From NCBI GenBank assembly GCA_038227045.1, contig JBBRQD010000082.1:1-26100 (forward strand): a stretch of 26,100 nucleotides of DNA, in the 5' to 3' direction. A program made the position numbers and the translations under genes. This document shows, in pieces, positions 25,501 to 26,100 of the stretch. Each line of letters begins with the position of its first letter. Within the stretch, counting starts at the first letter, position 1. The notes under the pieces are model-generated. The model was not told the DNA's origin. It ran no database searches and saw nothing but the letters and a program-made list of their open reading frames with translations. The DNA comes from JANXLS01 sp038227045. Lineage in GTDB: Bacteria > Planctomycetota > SZUA-567 > H5-PLA8.

Positions 25501-25512
25501 GATGAGAATTGA
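19585..25512 (+). CDS. Giant membrane-anchored PDZ, jelly-roll and Ig-like protein
   Basis: About 1975 residues. A basic N-terminus and one helix at about 21-41 (VLLLIFILCGIVFIGTKI), then a Pro/Thr-rich linker, imply a periplasmic protein anchored in a membrane. Parts in order: a LamG-like beta module (about 65-200), a PDZ domain (about 305-390; GLGVQISV, GGSPAAHAGLAEDDIFIEVNGREV), a second LamG-like module (about 412-555) and a third (about 730-930). Three related jelly-roll repeats follow (near 1025-1160, 1340-1490 and 1685-1880), with Ig-like domains near 1172-1290 and 1575-1680. No catalytic motif is visible. It may bind glycan or organise surface proteins. The TTG at 19585 is preferred, with AAGG 7 bases upstream; a TTG at 19531 adds 18 residues but lacks a ribosome binding site. 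A cytochrome gene follows 34 bases on. Confidence 0.85.
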   Translation: MNGKRRVSYWRGSWARSILKTVQVLLLIFILCGIVFIGTKIARRYMTHPAVPSQPADVPVDSTRKEPQNSPDTSKDNGAKTPAPGETAPVIRPVVGQIRFAEDSVFKKHDFWLEQTFEISGNDDREGKPLLRLYAGLDEKTMRGISVTLRGWEAVLESSDGKDGAKQELARQPLAKFPPGEYDLGVLWRRGELSVWIGAVEILTWRPPDAAPIMELLKFDSAAQSLHASVAFGARRAIAFDTIRFDDNFMRNKANEDWHPSGGRWELTAMAFAERSANPFSLRVSFGDKKPFDDRLYEGNRTRGDDYGLGVQISVSEGTPHIVRLTGGSPAAHAGLAEDDIFIEVNGREVDAGDPGALYRQLFHAAGELHLKMYRPGEKAFREYSIARDAFKWGVAVEGEPIPKILPPTVRNGDEFAFIAAGEGGWSDYEAEVAVKPLGTGGFGLAVAAISDQDYVLFRWRGPAPRGEKTSGKTDVLQLVRVKNGTETVLAEKPAHYRPYEFYRMGINWTGDKISCLIDKNELLSATIPDVKRGKIGLYALMGDPVFFDDVHVAGDRAITAAWHLAERSLNSIFALEDDMEVWANPALEFERDVKTGWAIHNQRFPGEQAVTIAKPRFANLEVALYSGSDPELPSCPRLTIRNGVAEISGEGFAKQRVIVGAGPFQRVSVDASVSGVHAVIDGKKLASEWDGGKPNFGGPGVRTGGDRVAIRGLKNLGEPSAVRVTSTGTMEYTFDNAPSDWKVLSGRWGLLNKWICDPRWSWFGGRTKTCAAIWNKHIFSGDVSVDAHVALLMVRDDPPFERPGDHNMVICGDGVNLDSGYTLIFGGDINSWTRLYRKGVRVAETAKEDFRIHSDRIRHPDKQDLHQRWFHLKLEKIGNTVSFYRDGILAFKFADPEPLTEGRVGFWTMDNSFLLSRLRIAHGGARAAPFEDGKCALFDDGRAVNIFDGETPTTVVREILPPDISAALNAAEHAFHALDGIAPVAGIPADTAAPDADGVKKLNAYHIVNGIGGGPFALQFRSRLIDIEHEGVVRFAYRIEPGAAVDFYLTRAGETDINPRHQGCYRWRLSGPKEDNSGILSDEFAPLVGDVPGAVADGKWHVVQFDLQPSWRDFWRRRGYLHPARLNLRPMFGNLDNTGYLLAGMNGNHAGAAYSVTEVKTLKPEEADNEAPKVARVIWPFDADGDGHSIAIQFDEPGGSGVVPETVHVTLNGQALLTEATLTDGAPSFNSATQSLRIGLENVRDKDDKPFKLTDGEKYALKVLPNFADRAGNANAAGFNSEWTYRAEDARRANKPVAAPAILMTRSDATELKPGNFPLGTSAVTALQPMVRIQASRDAPSWAPAGQKNSLEVVATGELTAMGFQVRGVRYDLQNWPYLDLDYKVPNETPFNLHLLTDAGEYHSLLMVDVEDARDNTSMELASRFGPPADFVADNTWRRSTIPLLKLFSDANPGSPAPKLNGFSFHDHGWRGGRRGLHYWIHRAQPVPAGRLEDISVTWIASDISGITEVESSVDNSPKGDPSGKHELTDAGTLAGSLAKSGTKLQDGWNYVHLRAKSGAGVWSEIAHRKFFLDTTPPRIVKTEPADGGTVSSQMVRIFLQEEHGVDLNSLLVRVNGVPVIGSVDYDSVAQVLKFNAQNAGIKMLPGAKVRVDVSGLADKFGNVQTKPYTFSFVSDGRPGTPGPEIANLTYQSATERGLFYRQYDMELSFGLSFEEHVGHVHALRDCKMEWLNDPALAAEGNRAVRFTCLQDDGDPQIMLHKNPWFIDRLPLLHFDYKADPGFRADLQVEAFGVWYSIRFLGAGHAPTEGKSIGAIPGVVADGTWRHASVDLRALLDAAKVRMPDRIVDKIVFSANGEDDCVRGAMLSLDNLDMVPPSGGFWRGQNAALKWTAKKTPGEVGGYSLVLDQNPETIPPEKIGEAQGIIGVRPRTGIWYAHVRACDQAGNWGPDKSIQLDFGRQTARQVNRNFDDEN

Positions 25513-25546
25513 ACGTGTTCTCGCGAATTGTATTGGAGGCGATCGA

Positions 25547-25942
25547 ATGAAGCGCATTATTGCATGTCTGATAGCTGCTTGCTCTGCTTCAATGCCGATT
25601 TTCGCCGCGGATGCCGCGCTGCCTCCGCCGGCGGCGCGCGAAGTCAGTTACTCCAAAGACGTCAAACCGATTCTGTCTCAACACTGCTACAAGTGCCACG
25701 CCAACGACAAGCTTGAAGCCAAGCTCGATATGCGAACCCGCGAGTCCTTTTTAAAAGGCGGCGAGGATGGCGTAGTGATCGTCGTGGGGAAGAGCGCCGA
25801 CAGCGAAGTCATCAAGCGCGTGACGACCAAAGATGCCGATCGCATGCCGCGCAAAAGCGATCCGCTGAAGGCCGACGATATTTCGATCCTGCGGGCATGG
25901 ATTGACCAGGGGTTCAAGTGGGATGAAGCGGGGGCGAAGTAA
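25547..25942 (+). CDS. Exported mono-heme c-type cytochrome (PSCyt1-like)
   Basis: The ATG at 25547 has GGAGG 7 bases upstream and starts a signal peptide (MKRIIACLIAACSASMPIFA), so it is chosen over an upstream in-frame ATG at 25496 that overlaps the giant gene. The 131-residue product has VSYSKDVKPILSQHCYKCH (heme c site Cys47-x-x-Cys50-His51), KLDMRTRESFLKGGEDG, DRMPRKSDPL with Met100 as the likely sixth heme ligand, and ISILRAWIDQGFKW. This is the planctomycete cytochrome C pattern. That domain usually sits at the N-terminus of large DUF1549/DUF1553 proteins; here it stands alone. It would carry one electron in the periplasm. The 34-base gap to the giant protein gene suggests one operon. 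Confidence 0.92.
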   Translation: MKRIIACLIAACSASMPIFAADAALPPPAAREVSYSKDVKPILSQHCYKCHANDKLEAKLDMRTRESFLKGGEDGVVIVVGKSADSEVIKRVTTKDADRMPRKSDPLKADDISILRAWIDQGFKWDEAGAK

Positions 25943-25977
25943 CGCTCGGAGTACAGCCTTTATTGACCCGCGCATTT

Positions 25978-26100
25978 CTAAAGCGTCGTTATCGCGCCGC
26001 GCCGGGCAAGTTGAACGAGGCGGTCGAGCAAAGGCGTATCAAGAGGATACGCCGTGCGAGGCCAACGAAGTTCAACGCCGCCCGCCGCAAGCGAGAACGA
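25978..26100 (-). CDS. Possible C-terminal end of a gene entering from the right
   Basis: Read from 26100 leftward, 40 codons stay open before a TAG at 25978-25980. The peptide ends GGVELRWPRTAYPLDTPLLDRLVQLARRGAITTL and has the look of a real soluble C-terminus, with moderately GC-rich third positions. It would converge with the cytochrome gene 35 bases away. I recognise no family, and such a short open frame could occur by chance. Confidence 0.4.
   Translation of the reverse strand, partial: SFSLAAGGVELRWPRTAYPLDTPLLDRLVQLARRGAITTL

Noticed and set aside
1..26100. CRISPR arrays, tRNA or rRNA genes
   Set aside because: I saw no regularly spaced direct repeats of 25-40 bases, no cloverleaf with a T-arm GTTCRA motif and no rRNA-like sequence.

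Overview
The window is GC-rich bacterial chromosomal DNA from what looks like a free-living member of the Planctomycetota or a related phylum. The pointers are a mono-heme cytochrome of the planctomycete cytochrome C type (PSCyt1), a Tat-exported intradiol dioxygenase, an about 2000-residue membrane-anchored protein built of jelly-roll and Ig-like modules, a Uma2 protein, and frequent TTG/GTG starts. This is an inference from gene content; no rRNA or tRNA is present to confirm it.

Layout. The left edge (1-140) is the 5' end of an IS4/Tn5-like insertion sequence whose transposase reads out of the window. Two small two-helix membrane proteins of unknown function follow (456-1133). Then come, on the minus strand, a DUF4254 protein and a secreted intradiol ring-cleavage dioxygenase. 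The housekeeping genes dnaE (DNA polymerase III alpha, 2923-6699) and hemD (uroporphyrinogen-III synthase, 6828-7664) are separated by a run of three hairpins. A third small membrane protein, an orphan antitoxin-like gene and glyA (8615-9988) come next. A compact antitoxin/PemK-like toxin pair (10085-10635) is followed by two tandem paralogous alpha/beta hydrolases (10649-12623). A GAF-GGDEF diguanylate cyclase runs convergently towards them. After an AT-rich 400-bp gap come an exported HEAT-repeat protein and a Uma2 protein, then a 1228-residue SNF2-type helicase on the minus strand. The right part is a probable operon: the giant PDZ/jelly-roll/Ig-like protein (19585-25512) and a small exported c-type cytochrome (25547-25942). 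The last 120 bases hold what may be the 3' end of another minus-strand gene.

Most of the window is ordinary housekeeping and regulatory sequence. The parts that look least described are the giant anchored protein with its cytochrome partner and a 16-bp palindrome at its divergent promoter region, the PemK-like module with an unrecognised antitoxin and a palindrome beside its ribosome binding site, the scattered family of small GWP membrane proteins, and several structured intergenic elements, including heptamer repeats that run up to the dnaE start codon. I did not find a complete multi-gene defence or secretion system, a CRISPR array, a tRNA or an rRNA.
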